Shown here piece after piece: positions 43,627 to 52,893 of a DNA stretch of 64,000 nucleotides. This DNA comes from Roseimaritima sediminicola. Lineage in GTDB: Bacteria > Planctomycetota > Planctomycetia > Pirellulales > Pirellulaceae. Both the position numbers and the translations under genes were made by a program. Below the pieces are notes generated by a model. That model saw only the letters and a program-made list of their open reading frames with translations, did not search any database and had not been told where the DNA came from. Position 1 is the stretch's first letter. Every line of letters starts with the position of its first letter. The DNA lies in contig NZ_WIAD01000010.1 of the NCBI RefSeq assembly GCF_009618275.1, forward strand, positions 56,894-120,893, written 5' to 3'.

Positions 43627-46600
43627 GTGATACCTGCTGTGCTTGTTTCGATATCCCCCTTGCGGTCCCTCTGGGCCGCTTTGCTGCTTGTTGCGTTCGG
43701 CCTGCCTTGCCTGTTGCTGGACGATTCTCCCTCGGCCGCTCAGGAAACGCTACGGCATCCGCTGCCGCTGCACGATCAACTGCGCCAGGTGCCGAAAGAC
43801 GAACTGGCCCGCGAGACGCGGCTTCGCGGCAATCCGCAGCGCGGTGCCCTGGTCTTCCACAAGTCGGCGGCCGCCTGCGTGCTGTGCCATGTCAGCGGCG
43901 AGGGCCCGTCGCCGTTGGGACCGAACCTAGCCAGTTTGGACCGCGAAACCGACGAGGCGGATGTGGTCGAGGCATTGCTCGAACCGTCCAAGCGGTTGGC
44001 TAAGGGTTACGAGACAGTGATCGTGGCGACCGACAGCGGCGAGGTGGTGTCGGGGATGTTGGTCGAAGAAACCACCGACGAAGTTGTCCTGCGCCAAGCC
44101 GACGACCTGACCGCCACGCGGCGCATTGCCCAGGACACGATCGAGGCGCTCGAAGCATCGTCGCAGTCGATGATGCCCGACGGGTTGATGTCGGCCTTGG
44201 ACAACCCGGGCCAGTTCTATGATCTGGTGGCCTACGTCACGGCGGTCGCTCGGGGCGGACCGTCGGCGGCAGCGGACCTGCGACCGTCGGCCGAAGCCCT
44301 GGCCGTGACCGACGATTCGGCCAACCTCGATCATGCCGGGATCATCAAACGGCTGGGACGTCGCGACCTGCAAGCCGGCGAGAACATTTACCACGGTTAC
44401 TGTGTGGAATGTCACGGCGCCGACGGCAACCGCCCTTCCCTGCCCACGGCTCGCGCTTTCGGCACCCAAAAACTGCGCTTCGGTGCCGATCCCTACGCGA
44501 TGTTCATGACGCTGACCCGCGGCAACGGTTTGATGGCGCCGATGTCGCATCTGACACCCAAAGAACGCTACCAAGTGGTTCACTACATTCGTGAAACGTT
44601 CATGCGTTCTTCCAATCCCGACTACAAAGCCGCCGACGAAGCCTACCTGGCCGGCCTGCCCAAGGGCACCGAACTGGGCGACGAAGTGCCGGTCAGCCCG
44701 CGCGACTTCGGACCGGCCCTCGCCTCGCAGCTCCGCCGCGACTTCACCAGCGTGTTGTCGATCGATCTGAACGGCAAGACGATCGCTTACAACACCCACA
44801 CCATGGACCAGGCCGATATCTGGCAGGGCGAGTTCGTGGAGTACAGCCAGACGCAGCACAACCGGGATCGTGGCGAAGGCACGGTGAACCCGGCGGGCAA
44901 ACGCCTGGAAGGGCTGGCCGGATGGCGATGGGCTCACGATGGCCAGGTCGACTACCCGCGCGCCGGCCTGCTGCCGCGCGGCCCCCTGCCCAAGGCCTGG
45001 ATGGAGTACCAGGGATATTACCTGCACGGCGACCGCGTTGTACTCAGCTACCACATCGATGGCCGAGCCGTTCTGGAGATGCCCTCGCCGGCCGGCTCTG
45101 GCAAAGACGCCGCCGGCGTACGGCACAGCCTCCGCATCGGTGGCGGAGCGGCGCTCCGCCTGGTCGTTGCCCAGCGTTCCGAAGCGGCGGACGCTGCGTT
45201 TATCGATCCACCGCTGGGGGCAGCTTCCGCCGCCGGCGGATCGTCCGTGAGTTCTTCGTCGCACCAAACCGGTCGCCGGTCCGCTTCGGCATCGGGAACC
45301 GTTGCGATACTCGGAGACCGAACCGACGGCGACTGGCAATCGGCGACGGCCGCGATCGTTCGTGGCGATACGGCGGGACTGCGTTGGCAAACCGATGCCA
45401 AGGGTCGTCTGATCCTGCACCTACCGGCCGACGAAGCCGACCGGCGGATCGAAATCGAACGTGTGGCCGTGTCCGGCGCGGCCGCGGCGAGCCGCGAACT
45501 GGAGCGACTGAGTGCGGCCAGCAGCGAAGCCCCGGCGCATGATCCGGAAGCATTCGTGCAGGGCGGACCGGCACGCTGGACCGAGCCGGTTCAGAGCACC
45601 GGTTACCTGGGTCTGGAGCGTGGTGCCTATGCGCTCGATACGCTGACCCTGCCCACCGAAACGCCGTGGAACACCTGGTTCCGCACCGCCGCACTGGACT
45701 TCTTCTCGGACGGCCGGATGGCGGTGTCCACCTACGGCGGCGACATCTGGATCGTCTCGGGCATCGACGATTCGCTGCAACAATTAACCTGGAAGCGTTT
45801 CGCCGCCGGACTGTACGAACCGCTGGGTTTGAAGATCGTCGACGATCAGGTCTACGTGACTTGTAAAGATCGCGTCGCACGGCTGCACGATTTCAATGGC
45901 GATGGCGAAGCGGATTACTACGAGAACTTCAGCGCCGACGACGACGTCTCGATCCATTTCCATGCCTTTAACTTCGATCTCCAGCACGACCGTCAGGGCA
46001 ATTTCTATTACGCCAAAGCCGGCCACGGTGCCGATTACGCGTTGCCCGGAGCCATCATTCAGATTTCTCCCGATGGCCGGCATCGCAACGTCTACTGCAC
46101 CGGATTCCGTTCGCCCAACGGCATGGGCATCCTGCCCGACGGGCGGCTGACCGTCAGCGACAATCAGGGCCAATGGACGCCCGCTTCGAAAATTAATTTG
46201 GTTCGTCCCGGCGGTTTTTATGGTTGGGTCCCGACCTATGCCCTGGCCGGCAAATGGGCTCCGGACGGCGGCCGTTTGGATCTGGACAAAGTTGTTCCGC
46301 CCAAGACGCACGACCCGCCTTTGGTCTACATGCCGCAGTGGTTCGACAATTCGTCGGGCGGACAGCTCTGGGCCGGAGACGAGCGTTGGGGGCCGCTGGC
46401 CGGGCATCTGTTGCACACCAGTTTCGGCAAGGGCTGGATGAGCTATGCGTTGATGCAGCAGGTCGACGGCCAGGATCAAGCCGCCATCATCAAGCTGCCC
46501 TTCGACTGGCGAAGCGGCATCATGCGAGCTCGCGTGAATCCCGCCGATGGCCAGGTCTACGCCGTCGGACTGCAGGGCTGGAACGGCGGCGGACGACCGG

Positions 46601-47028
46601 GTCTGCGCGACGGCGGCATCCAGCGTCTTCGCTACACCGGCCAGCCCCAGTGGATGGTGGTCGACGCCAAAGTGGCCGCCGGCGAACTGCGGTTGCGCTT
46701 TACCCAGCCCATCGATCCGGCTTCGGCGCAAGCCGACGAAGCGTTCCAGATCGAACACTGGAACTACCTCTGGCAAGCGTCCTACGGCTCGAAGCAGTAC
46801 CGCCCCAGCTCCGGTGAAGTCGGCGTGGACACGCTGGAAGTTTCCGCCGTGCACGTCGACGACGACGGCCGCGGGGTACGTTTGAGCGTTCCGGACCTGC
46901 AAGCGGTCGACCAACTGCACCTGGTTATGCGGTTCGTGGGCGCCGACGGCCAGCCGCTGCTCGAAGAGCTGTACTGGACGATCCACGCCCTGCCGTCCGC
47001 CGACGAAGCCACCGCCGTCGCCCCGTAG
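43627..47028 (+). CDS. PVC-type cytochrome c with C-terminal propeller
   Basis: 1133 residues from a GTG at 43627 (GTG 43639 or TTG 43660 are possible), followed by a signal-like segment (SLWAALLLVAFGLPCLLL). Residue 84 begins the first heme motif CVLCH, with ANPQRGALVFHKS-type context and the YETVIVATDSGEVVSGMLVEET domain that goes with this family; residue 259 begins the second heme motif CVECHGADGN. A middle region (DFTSVLSIDLNGKTIAYNTHTMDQADIWQGEFVEY) resembles DUF6797, and the C-terminal third resembles a sorbosone-dehydrogenase propeller (GRLTVSDNQGQWTPASKINLV, PPLVYMPQWFDNSSGG). Probably a periplasmic electron-transfer sugar dehydrogenase. The stop TAG begins a family B hairpin. Confidence 0.88.
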   Translation: MIPAVLVSISPLRSLWAALLLVAFGLPCLLLDDSPSAAQETLRHPLPLHDQLRQVPKDELARETRLRGNPQRGALVFHKSAAACVLCHVSGEGPSPLGPNLASLDRETDEADVVEALLEPSKRLAKGYETVIVATDSGEVVSGMLVEETTDEVVLRQADDLTATRRIAQDTIEALEASSQSMMPDGLMSALDNPGQFYDLVAYVTAVARGGPSAAADLRPSAEALAVTDDSANLDHAGIIKRLGRRDLQAGENIYHGYCVECHGADGNRPSLPTARAFGTQKLRFGADPYAMFMTLTRGNGLMAPMSHLTPKERYQVVHYIRETFMRSSNPDYKAADEAYLAGLPKGTELGDEVPVSPRDFGPALASQLRRDFTSVLSIDLNGKTIAYNTHTMDQADIWQGEFVEYSQTQHNRDRGEGTVNPAGKRLEGLAGWRWAHDGQVDYPRAGLLPRGPLPKAWMEYQGYYLHGDRVVLSYHIDGRAVLEMPSPAGSGKDAAGVRHSLRIGGGAALRLVVAQRSEAADAAFIDPPLGAASAAGGSSVSSSSHQTGRRSASASGTVAILGDRTDGDWQSATAAIVRGDTAGLRWQTDAKGRLILHLPADEADRRIEIERVAVSGAAAASRELERLSAASSEAPAHDPEAFVQGGPARWTEPVQSTGYLGLERGAYALDTLTLPTETPWNTWFRTAALDFFSDGRMAVSTYGGDIWIVSGIDDSLQQLTWKRFAAGLYEPLGLKIVDDQVYVTCKDRVARLHDFNGDGEADYYENFSADDDVSIHFHAFNFDLQHDRQGNFYYAKAGHGADYALPGAIIQISPDGRHRNVYCTGFRSPNGMGILPDGRLTVSDNQGQWTPASKINLVRPGGFYGWVPTYALAGKWAPDGGRLDLDKVVPPKTHDPPLVYMPQWFDNSSGGQLWAGDERWGPLAGHLLHTSFGKGWMSYALMQQVDGQDQAAIIKLPFDWRSGIMRARVNPADGQVYAVGLQGWNGGGRPGLRDGGIQRLRYTGQPQWMVVDAKVAAGELRLRFTQPIDPASAQADEAFQIEHWNYLWQASYGSKQYRPSSGEVGVDTLEVSAVHVDDDGRGVRLSVPDLQAVDQLHLVMRFVGADGQPLLEELYWTIHALPSADEATAVAP

Positions 47029-47084
47029 CTGAAGTCGCCAGACTTTGGACCACCCTCGATCCAATCTCTGGCGAGATCAGCTAC
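47025..47084. repeat. family B hairpin pair (facing) supplying the cytochrome stop codon
   Basis: Plus copy 47025-47048 (GTAGCTGAAGTC-gcca-GACTTTGG) and minus copy 47061-47084 (stem ATCTC/GAGAT). Bases 47026-47028 are the stop of the cytochrome gene. The same pair, with the same two stem types, lies at 15910-15978. Confidence 0.92.
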
Positions 47085-47252
47085 CCCGACGTTAATCCTC
47101 GCCTTGACTTCACCACCGCCAACCGGATTCAGGAAAAACCCCACACCACAAACCAGAAATTTGGACTGCCCTTTTTATGGCCAGAGCGCAACAATCGGGA
47201 TAACACCTGCGGGGCAGAGAAAGAGACCGCTTGAGAGACTTGCCGGTGCAGG

Positions 47253-47591
47253 ATGTTGACTGGTCCATTTTGCGTCTCGTTCCTTCTTGGCATTGGTACC
47301 CCTTTCATGACATATGCAGCGTCCCTTCCGGCCTCGCCTGCTTCATCTTCGTCGCTGATTCCCACCCGGACGCGACCTTCGATCCAACGGCAAGCGCAGG
47401 CTCGACTGCAACAGAGCAGTTACGCGTTGCTGCGGAATGTCGACTGCACGGTCACCTCGGACACCCTACAGTTGACCGGCCAGATTCCCTCCTTTTTCCT
47501 GAAGCAAACCGCTCAGGAACTGGTCCGCGACGTGGCCGGCGCCAAACGCATCAAGAACGAGCTAGAAGTCGTCGACACCCTAGCCCTATAA
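47253..47591 (+). CDS. small secreted BON-domain protein
   Basis: 112 residues. A hydrophobic N-terminal segment (FCVSFLLGIGTPFMTYAASLPASPA) looks like a signal peptide, then a Ser/Gln-rich linker and one BON domain (LLRNVDCTVTSDTLQLTGQIPSFFLKQTAQELVRDVAGAKRIKNELEVV). BON domains bind phospholipid and occur in envelope stress proteins. The alternative ATG at 47307 would remove the signal. Its TAA stop is two bases before a family A array. Confidence 0.75.
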   Translation: MLTGPFCVSFLLGIGTPFMTYAASLPASPASSSSLIPTRTRPSIQRQAQARLQQSSYALLRNVDCTVTSDTLQLTGQIPSFFLKQTAQELVRDVAGAKRIKNELEVVDTLAL

Positions 47592-47592
47592 C

Positions 47593-47700
47593 CAGTGGCA
47601 TAGGCTTCCAGCCTGTGAGCAGTGGCATAGGCTTCCAGCCTGTGAGCAGTGGCATAGGCTTCCAGCCTGTGAGCAGTGGCATAGGCTTCCAGCCTGTGAA
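47593..47700 (+). repeat. family A array, four 27-bp units
   Basis: Four contiguous units in the GGCATAGGCTTCCAGCCTGT orientation, directly after the BON-protein stop. Confidence 0.93.
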
Positions 47701-47992
47701 CCGTGGCATAGGCCGCGGAGCCTGTATAAACCACCCTCGCCCCAACGGGGCAACCCTACGTCAGCCCAGGCCAACGGCCTGGGTGACCGGCCCAAACCAC
47801 TCTGAAAAGCCCCAACGGGGCGGTCCTAGGATCGAACGGTTGCCACCCCGCTTCCGCTCGAGCTCCCGACACCCTGTCCATAACCAAGGACTAGGGCCGC
47901 CCCGTTGGGGCTTGGTTTCTCGGCGGTGCTCCTAACCCAGGGCGTTGCCCTGGGCTGACATACCGCCGGCCCGTTGGGTCTATCCAGCCTGT
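47701..47992 (-). repeat. hairpin-cluster core, copy 2 of a long inverted repeat
   Basis: Reverse complement of 13413-13700 with only scattered differences (for example GGAAGA versus GGAGCA and TTTTGGAC versus TTATGGAC). Flanked by family A arrays on both sides, as is copy 1. Confidence 0.93.
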
Positions 47993-48077
47993 GAACCGTG
48001 GCATAGGCTTCCAGCCTGTGAACAGTGGCATAGGCTTCCAGCCTGTGAGCAGTGGCATAGGCTTCCAGCCTGTGAGC
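47986..48077 (+). repeat. family A array, three units plus a fragment
   Basis: Three 27-bp units ending 12 bases before the stop of the sulfatase gene on the minus strand. Confidence 0.92.
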
Positions 48078-48088
48078 GCCGGTGCCGC

Positions 48089-49585
48089 TCACTTCCACAA
48101 CTGTCGCTTCCAGAGATCGATCTCGGCGTCGTTCTTCTGCGGTTGGCCCGGGGTGCTGCGTCCCTCGGCAACAACCTGCTGCAATCGCTCGATCATCCGC
48201 TCGGCCCGCTGCGGATGGGCGTCAACCAGATTCTTCTGCTCGCCGAGATCCTCCGCCAAATCATACAACTGCATCTCGGGCAAGCCTGCTCGAATCGCCG
48301 CGCGGCCCTTGGGCGACGTCCAACCGCCCGAGCCCGGTGCGAGCAGCAGCTTCCAGTTGTCGTGGCGGATCGCGAACTGGCCCGTGACCGAATGATGGAC
48401 CAGGGTCTCGCGCGGCTTCGCCTGCGGTTGGCTCAGTAGCGCGGGTAGGAAACTGATGCTGTCCTCGGCCGCATCATCGGGCAGCGCCACATCGAAGAAC
48501 TCGGCGAAGGTGGCCATCATGTCGACCAGACAGATCAACTGGTCGCACTGCGAGCCGGCTTCGATTCTTTGCGGCCAGCGAACGAGGAACGGCACCCGGT
48601 GGCCGCCTTCCCATAGGTCCGCTTTGGACCCACGCAGGTCCCCGCTGGGATAGTGTCCTTGCCGCTGCAATCGATCGATGCCGGCGGCTTTGGACGTGCC
48701 GTTGTCCGCGGCGAAGAACAGGATCGTGTCTTCGGCCAGGCCGTTCCGCTCCAAAGCCTCGATCACGGCCCCGACCGCGCCGTCGGTTTGCGCGACGAAA
48801 TCGCCGTAGTCGCCCAGCTCGGTGCGTCCCTGCCAATCCTCGGCTGGAACGATCGGCGTATGCGGCGAGCTGAGCGGAAGGTACAGCAGGAAGGGCTGGC
48901 CGTTCTTGCTCGCCGCGGCTCGCTCGTCGATGTAGCGGGTCGCTTCTTCGACCAACAGCGGCAGGACCTCTCGCGGGTCGACTTCGTCCACGATTTTGTC
49001 ATCGCGAACAATACTGCCCATGCTGCGGGCATGGTGAAAACCGTAGAACGAGTCAAAGCCCCGGGTCATCGGCCCGTCGGGAATGATCGTCCCGATCGGT
49101 GCCGCGGCCAACCGGCGTTTCTGTGCAGCTTTCCCATCGCGGGACCGTTTGCCTTTGGCGGTGGACGCATCGGGCCGCTGGTAGTTGTAGTTCAGATGCC
49201 ACTTGCCGATGGTCGCCGTGTGGTAGCCCTGTCGCTGGAACAGATGTCCCAGCGTCAGGCGGTCGGCAGCGATCAACGGATCGCCATCGCCGACCATCAC
49301 GCCCCGCTGCAGTCGCGTCCGCCAGTTGTACCGGCCGGTCAACAGGGAGTAGCGAGTCGGCGTACAAACCGACGAGGTCGTATGCGCATCGGTAAACACC
49401 CTGCCCTGCTCGGCAAGCGAATTCAGCGACGGCGTCGGAATCGCGCTGCGATCCGGATTGAGCGCCTCGATCTCCCCGTAGCCCATGTCATCGGCAAGGA
49501 TGAACACCACACTGGGCCGATCGGCAGCCTGCAAAGTGCCCGCGGCCAGCCAAACGGCAAAGACATGTACCAGCAATCGATTCAT
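48089..49585 (-). CDS. secreted sulfatase (Cys-type)
   Basis: 498 residues with a signal peptide (VHVFAVWLAAGTLQA). Alkaline-phosphatase-fold sulfatase: VVFILADDMGYGEIEALNPDRS (metal aspartates), SVCTPTRYSLLTGRYNWRT with the Cys-x-Pro-x-Arg that becomes formylglycine, TIGKWHLNY, YLPLSSPHTPIVP, and FFAADNGTSKAAG. Its start overlaps the stop of the upstream sulfatase (ATGA at 49582-49585), so the pair is translationally coupled. It likely removes sulfate esters from an algal polysaccharide; the specific sugar is unknown. Confidence 0.95.
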   Translation of the reverse strand: MNRLLVHVFAVWLAAGTLQAADRPSVVFILADDMGYGEIEALNPDRSAIPTPSLNSLAEQGRVFTDAHTTSSVCTPTRYSLLTGRYNWRTRLQRGVMVGDGDPLIAADRLTLGHLFQRQGYHTATIGKWHLNYNYQRPDASTAKGKRSRDGKAAQKRRLAAAPIGTIIPDGPMTRGFDSFYGFHHARSMGSIVRDDKIVDEVDPREVLPLLVEEATRYIDERAAASKNGQPFLLYLPLSSPHTPIVPAEDWQGRTELGDYGDFVAQTDGAVGAVIEALERNGLAEDTILFFAADNGTSKAAGIDRLQRQGHYPSGDLRGSKADLWEGGHRVPFLVRWPQRIEAGSQCDQLICLVDMMATFAEFFDVALPDDAAEDSISFLPALLSQPQAKPRETLVHHSVTGQFAIRHDNWKLLLAPGSGGWTSPKGRAAIRAGLPEMQLYDLAEDLGEQKNLVDAHPQRAERMIERLQQVVAEGRSTPGQPQKNDAEIDLWKRQLWK

Positions 49586-51234
49586 GGTGTTTCCTTGGTG
49601 ATCCAGGTGAGGTCTTCCCAGTGTCCGGTGTCGTTGGATTGGGGCGGGCCCGGGGTGGTTCGGCCTTGCAGGACGATCTCGGTCAGCTCGCGCGTCAGCC
49701 GCTGGACGACTTCGGGATGCGCGGCGGCGAGGTTGTTTTGTTCCTGCCGGTCCTTTGACCAGTTGTACAGCTCGTCCTCGTGGCGGGCGTCTCGCATCAC
49801 CAGTTTCCAGTCGCCGTCGATGATCGCATAACGGTAGTCGCGCCTGCCGTTGCCGTGGGTGACCAGAGGCAAGCGAGGTTCCACGGCCGCCGGCTCGGTC
49901 AACACGGCGGCAAAGCTCTGACTGTCCTCACCGGCGTCGGCTGGCAGCGAGACGTCCAGCAGATCGGCCAGGGTCGCCAACACGTCGACTTGGCCGACCA
50001 CGCGGTCGCTGCGGCGACCGGGATCAACGATGCCGGCGGGCCAGCGGACCAGCAAGGGCACGCGATGGCCGCCTTCATAAACCGAACGCTTGCCCTCGCG
50101 CAATCCGCCCCGGCTGTCGTGCCCGTACCGCTTGATGCGGCCTTCCCAAGAGCGCTCGGGGCCGTTGTCGCTGGTGAAGATCACGATCGTGTTCTCCTCC
50201 AAGCCGGCCTGCTGCAGGTATTTCAGCACGCGGCCCACATGATGATCGGTTTCGATCATGAACTCGCCGTAGGCACCCGCGTCGCCCTCGCCGTGGAACC
50301 GAGGCAAGGGACAGACTGGGTAATGCGGCGATGTGTACGGCAGGTACAGAAAAAACGGCTGGTCGGCTTCCGACTGTGCCGCGTGCGACTTCATCCACTC
50401 GATGGCTTTGTCGGTAAAGCGGGTCAGGCACTGGTTGTCGATGAAGTCCGGGGCGACTTCGAACCCGTTGGATTTGCCGCGCTCGTTCAAGCGACTCTCG
50501 TGGTACGGCGGCCGGATCCGGTAGTCGACGTACCGAGGATTGGGTTTCTTGCCCGTGTACTGCGTTGGCGGCACGGCGGCGTGCCGACCCTCGAACCAGG
50601 CCAGGATGCCGAAGTTCAGCGAGGCGGGAATGCCGTAGAAGTAATCGAACCCCTTGTCCAGCGGCATGTCGCGAACGGGCTGGGACCAGTCGCGGTTTTC
50701 CGGCGTGCCGGGAAAGTCCATGCCCAAGTGCCATTTGCCGACTATGGCGGTGCGGTACCCCTGACTTTTCAGCAAACTGGCCAGCGTCATCCGTCCGTCG
50801 GCGATCAAGCAGGGGGCTTCGGCGCCGAACACGCCGCGTTTCAGATGCGTCCGCCAAGCGTAGCGTCCCGTCAACAGACCATAACGCGAAGGGGTGCACA
50901 CCGAATCGGGACTGTAGCCACGGGTGAACGCCACGCCCCCGCGAGCCAGACGATCCAGATTCGGCGTGTTGAACTTGGCTTCAGGATTCAGTGCGCTGAC
51001 GTCGCCGTAGCCGCAATCGTCGACGTAGATCAGCACGACGTTGGGAGGCGCATCGGACGCAGCAGATGCGTCTGCGCCCATCCAGAGCGAAACGACCAGA
51101 GCGGCCAGCATCAGCCCTGGCAGCAAAGCCCACCGCGAGCGGCGTTCACGACGACGCGGGGCGCACGATCCGATGCCAGAGGTCGTGAAGTGATCGAGGA
51201 TACCGAGCAAAACGAATCTCCCTGGAGGAACCAA
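49582..51234 (-). CDS. secreted sulfatase (Cys-type), paralogue of the next gene
   Basis: 550 residues from a TTG at 51234; a TTG at 51210 with AGGGAG upstream is an alternative. A signal segment (LPGLMLAALVVSLWMGADASA) precedes VVLIYVDDCGYGDVSALNPEAK, the modified-Cys motif SVCTPSRYGLLTGRYAWRT, VGKWHLGMDFPGTPENRDW, YLPYTSPHYPVCP and VIFTSDNGPERSW. It resembles the downstream sulfatase throughout (LNPEAKFNTPNLDRLARGGVAFTRGYS against LNPDRSAIPTPSLNSLAEQGRVFTDAH), so the pair arose by duplication. The four-base overlap makes an operon. Confidence 0.93.
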   Translation of the reverse strand: MVPPGRFVLLGILDHFTTSGIGSCAPRRRERRSRWALLPGLMLAALVVSLWMGADASAASDAPPNVVLIYVDDCGYGDVSALNPEAKFNTPNLDRLARGGVAFTRGYSPDSVCTPSRYGLLTGRYAWRTHLKRGVFGAEAPCLIADGRMTLASLLKSQGYRTAIVGKWHLGMDFPGTPENRDWSQPVRDMPLDKGFDYFYGIPASLNFGILAWFEGRHAAVPPTQYTGKKPNPRYVDYRIRPPYHESRLNERGKSNGFEVAPDFIDNQCLTRFTDKAIEWMKSHAAQSEADQPFFLYLPYTSPHYPVCPLPRFHGEGDAGAYGEFMIETDHHVGRVLKYLQQAGLEENTIVIFTSDNGPERSWEGRIKRYGHDSRGGLREGKRSVYEGGHRVPLLVRWPAGIVDPGRRSDRVVGQVDVLATLADLLDVSLPADAGEDSQSFAAVLTEPAAVEPRLPLVTHGNGRRDYRYAIIDGDWKLVMRDARHEDELYNWSKDRQEQNNLAAAHPEVVQRLTRELTEIVLQGRTTPGPPQSNDTGHWEDLTWITKETP

Positions 51235-51320
51235 ATCGAGCGACCGAGAAGCCGCCGGTGATCAAGCCAACAGTTTCCCCGCCAGAGATTGCCGAGTCAA
51301 ATATCGCCGTGCGGTGCTGC

Positions 51321-51407
51321 CTTTCGCTCCGCGAAAGTTGCCAAGTGTCGCCTTTCGCTCCGCGAAAGCAGCCGAGGATACAGCCAGCTACTTTCGCGGA
51401 GCGAAAG
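51321..51407. repeat. family E hairpins, three copies
   Basis: CTTTCGC-tcc-GCGAAAG at 51321-51337 and 51352-51368 and inverted (loop GGA) at 51391-51407. Same tight 3-base-loop style as families A-D. Confidence 0.9.
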
Positions 51408-51733
51408 GCGACTCTCTTCCCGCCCTCATGGCGATAGACCATCCACCTCGGCAGCGGCCCCAAACATGCATTCTGCGAGATGCTTTTCGCAAACATGAAA
51501 AACAATCAATAAACGCCCCATCATAAACATTGATTCTCAAGAGCTTTGCCACGGTTTTGCACCGAAAGCTCTACTCCTAACAGCGACCTTAGTTAGAATG
51601 CACAGGACAGACTAGAGCTGACACACACTCTGTCTTTTTTGGCTGGCAAGTCCTTTCTATAAAAAATCCTTTTGACCCTGTTTGTGATAGTGAACTGACT
51701 TTCGCGGATCGCCCCGGACCAGCTAAACCCAGC

Positions 51734-51762
51734 GAGTGAGCGATACATCGCATCGCTCACTC
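51734..51762 (+). other. perfect 11-bp hairpin in the DUF1559 leader
   Basis: GAGTGAGCGAT-acatcgc-ATCGCTCACTC, followed by GGCTTTCTTTG, 72 bases before the DUF1559 ATG. It could be an attenuator or terminator of upstream read-through; the T run is short and broken. Confidence 0.7.
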
Positions 51763-51834
51763 GGCTTTCTTTGACAACCTTCACGCGAAGGTTCTAACGC
51801 TGTTGCAACGTTTTACAGGAATATTGTTTTTAAT

Positions 51835-52791
51835 ATGAAGATGATTCGATCGCCGCGACGTGCTCGTGGTTTTACGCTGGTGGAACTGTTGGTCGTGATC
51901 GCCATCATTGGCGTGCTGGTCGGCCTGTTGCTGCCGGCGGTCCAAGCGGCCCGTGAAGCGGCTCGCCGGATGCAATGCACCAATAATCTCAAGCAGTGGA
52001 CGCTGGCCGCACATAACTATGCGGATTCCAACAAGGAATTCTTCCCCGTGGCAGCCAACCCAGACGTCCGCAAGGTAGAAAACGGCCGGACGTACCGCCG
52101 CATCTCGTGGCCGACCGAACTGTGGCCCTACGTCGAACAGACGAACCTTTACGACCGCTACGACTTCAACCTGCACTTCTACCAGAACCCCAACATCGAC
52201 ACGTATCGCATCGATGTTCCCGGTTACAACTGCCCCTCGGACGTCGGGCCGGTCACCCAAGACCAAAGCGATCCGTACTGGCGGGTGATGGGCAACTACG
52301 TTACCAACATGGGCAATACGCACCTGCACCAGAACGCCGCGGACCAGCAGATTTTCACCGGCGCGCCCTTTGGTGTCGGACACGCTTACCGGATGGCCAA
52401 TATCACCGACGGCTTGTCCAACACGGCGTGTTTCTCGGAGATCATTATCGCCACGCCGAATTCGGTGGCGGACAATCGCGGCGACATTTTGAACAACGAA
52501 GGCAGTCCCGGGTTCATGTCGATCCTGACGCCCAATTCCAGCAGCCCCGACCAATGCCGTCGCTGTGGCCCCGGCACGACAGATCCGAACAACAACCTAT
52601 ATCGGACGGTCCCTTGTGCTGTGGTCGGCAACAATACCGAGTACCAGATCGCGGCTCGCAGCCGCCACCCGGGCGGCGTAATCGTGAGCATGTGCGATGG
52701 TTCGGTGCGGTTTGTATCCGAAACGGTGAATCAAAACGCGTGGACCGCGGCCCTGTCGGGTCGTGGCGGCGAAAGCGAGATGTTGCCCTAA
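51835..52791 (+). CDS. DUF1559 prepilin-like secreted protein
   Basis: 318 residues. Same leader as the first copy ([20 protein letters not shown]) and same continuation ([34 protein letters not shown]). The C terminus has [23 protein letters not shown]. Outside the N-terminal 60 residues the two DUF1559 proteins in the window differ widely, so they are old paralogues, not a recent duplication. It is followed by a double hairpin ending in a T run, then a lipoprotein gene. Confidence 0.95.
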   Translation: MKMIRSPRRARGFTLVELLVVIAIIGVLVGLLLPAVQAAREAARRMQCTNNLKQWTLAAHNYADSNKEFFPVAANPDVRKVENGRTYRRISWPTELWPYVEQTNLYDRYDFNLHFYQNPNIDTYRIDVPGYNCPSDVGPVTQDQSDPYWRVMGNYVTNMGNTHLHQNAADQQIFTGAPFGVGHAYRMANITDGLSNTACFSEIIIATPNSVADNRGDILNNEGSPGFMSILTPNSSSPDQCRRCGPGTTDPNNNLYRTVPCAVVGNNTEYQIAARSRHPGGVIVSMCDGSVRFVSETVNQNAWTAALSGRGGESEMLP

Positions 52792-52800
52792 CGCTTGCCG

Positions 52801-52853
52801 CAGGCCCTCTTCGGGCCTGAGAGCCCTGCCCTCCCGGGGCAAGGGTATTTTTT
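52801..52853 (+). terminator. double hairpin terminator after second DUF1559 gene
   Basis: CAGGCCC-tctt-CGGGCCTG at 52801-52819, then GCCCTGCCC-tccc-GGGGCAAGGG at about 52823-52845 followed by T-A-TTTTTT. Sits nine bases after the DUF1559 stop. Confidence 0.88.
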
Positions 52854-52893
52854 CGACTGGCGTTTCCCCTCTGTAACTCTGATGGAACCTTCC

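Larger units (their letters stand above)
51235..51834. other. 600-base leader between sulfatase and second DUF1559 gene
   Basis: No gene. It holds three family E hairpins (51321-51407) and, nearer the DUF1559 gene, a perfect 11-bp stem (51734-51762). The region from about 51470 is AT-richer than the rest of the window and probably contains the DUF1559 promoter. Divergent transcription starts on both sides. Confidence 0.6.

Noticed and set aside
43927..45420. Minus-strand open frame of 497 codons opposite the cytochrome
   Set aside because: The plus strand has heme motifs and a propeller; the opposite frame has none.
47231..47935. Plus-strand open frame of 234 codons through the BON gene and repeats
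   Set aside because: It is in a different frame from the BON domain and is made of repeat translations (SGIGFQPV).
49099..51261. Plus-strand frames opposite the sulfatase pair
   Set aside because: Sulfatase motifs on the minus strand are complete; the opposite translations have none.
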